Below, piece after piece: positions 5,242 to 5,242 of a DNA stretch of 5,242 bases. Location: positions 1-5,242 of the forward strand of contig JAKADE010000242.1 of the NCBI GenBank assembly GCA_021820785.1, written 5' to 3'. The DNA is from Pseudomonadota bacterium. Its GTDB lineage: Bacteria; Pseudomonadota; Gammaproteobacteria; Steroidobacterales; Steroidobacteraceae. The notes beneath the pieces were generated by a model. The model ran no database searches, was not told where the DNA came from, and worked only from the letters and a program-made list of their open reading frames with translations. How positions within the stretch are numbered: position 1 is the stretch's first letter; each line of letters begins with the position of its first letter. The position numbers and the translations under genes were made by a program.

Positions 5242-5242
5242 C

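Noticed and set aside
1..5242. CRISPR-associated transposon (CAST)
   Set aside because: TniA, TniB and TniQ are shared by CAST and non-CAST elements. There is no cas gene, CRISPR array or spacer-like repeat in the window; the 15-bp tandem repeats have no spacers.
5096..5242. Tn402/Tn5053-type terminal inverted repeat at the right end
   Set aside because: No TGTCA-type terminus or 19-bp transposase-site repeats are visible in this stretch, so the element end is not in the window.

Overview
This is a high-GC window (visibly well above 60% G+C, with strong G/C preference at third codon positions), most consistent with a proteobacterium. The genus cannot be read from the sequence. Almost all of it is a transposition module of the Tn5053/Tn402 (tni) branch of the Tn7-like elements. 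On the + strand, in order, are a DDE transposase (tniA, cut by the left edge), an AAA+ ATPase (tniB) and a target-selection adaptor (tniQ). A tyrosine recombinase lies on the - strand and converges on the end of tniQ.

Layout. Positions 1-1607 hold tniA, with D131, D215 and E251 in DD(35)E spacing. Positions 1612-2805 hold tniB, which starts 4 nt after the tniA stop behind a GGAG. Positions 2793-3488 hold the first half of tniQ and overlap the end of tniB. The second half of tniQ is open in the +1 frame (about 3414/3466 to 4106/4143). The two halves read together give a protein of about 440-450 residues with two zinc-finger motifs, the architecture known for full-length TniQ. tniQ is therefore either broken, mis-sequenced, or expressed by slippage; a C7 tract at 3407-3413 and a G5 run at 3455-3459 lie where the frame changes. 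A second single-base shift near 3990-3997 would restore a CPVH motif in the second finger. Positions 4040-5095 (- strand) hold the tyrosine recombinase, which has a complete R-K-HxxR-H-Y catalytic set. It overlaps the tail of the tniQ reading frame. Just upstream of its predicted GTG start is an array of five 15-bp tandem repeats (5117-5191) that stays in frame with the recombinase and would encode LPSAG units. The window ends in almost pure G/C palindromic sequence.

How the parts would work together (family knowledge plus inference). TniA cuts and joins transposon ends. TniB is the ATP-dependent regulator that recruits TniA to a target, and TniQ chooses the target. No TnsA-like endonuclease is seen here, and elements of this kind usually transpose replicatively and form cointegrates that need a resolvase. 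Classical tni elements carry the serine resolvase TniR after tniQ. Here a tyrosine recombinase occupies that position in the opposite orientation, so it is a candidate alternative resolution system or a second mobile element that landed in the 3' end of tniQ. No transposon terminal inverted repeats, cargo genes, CRISPR array or cas genes are visible.
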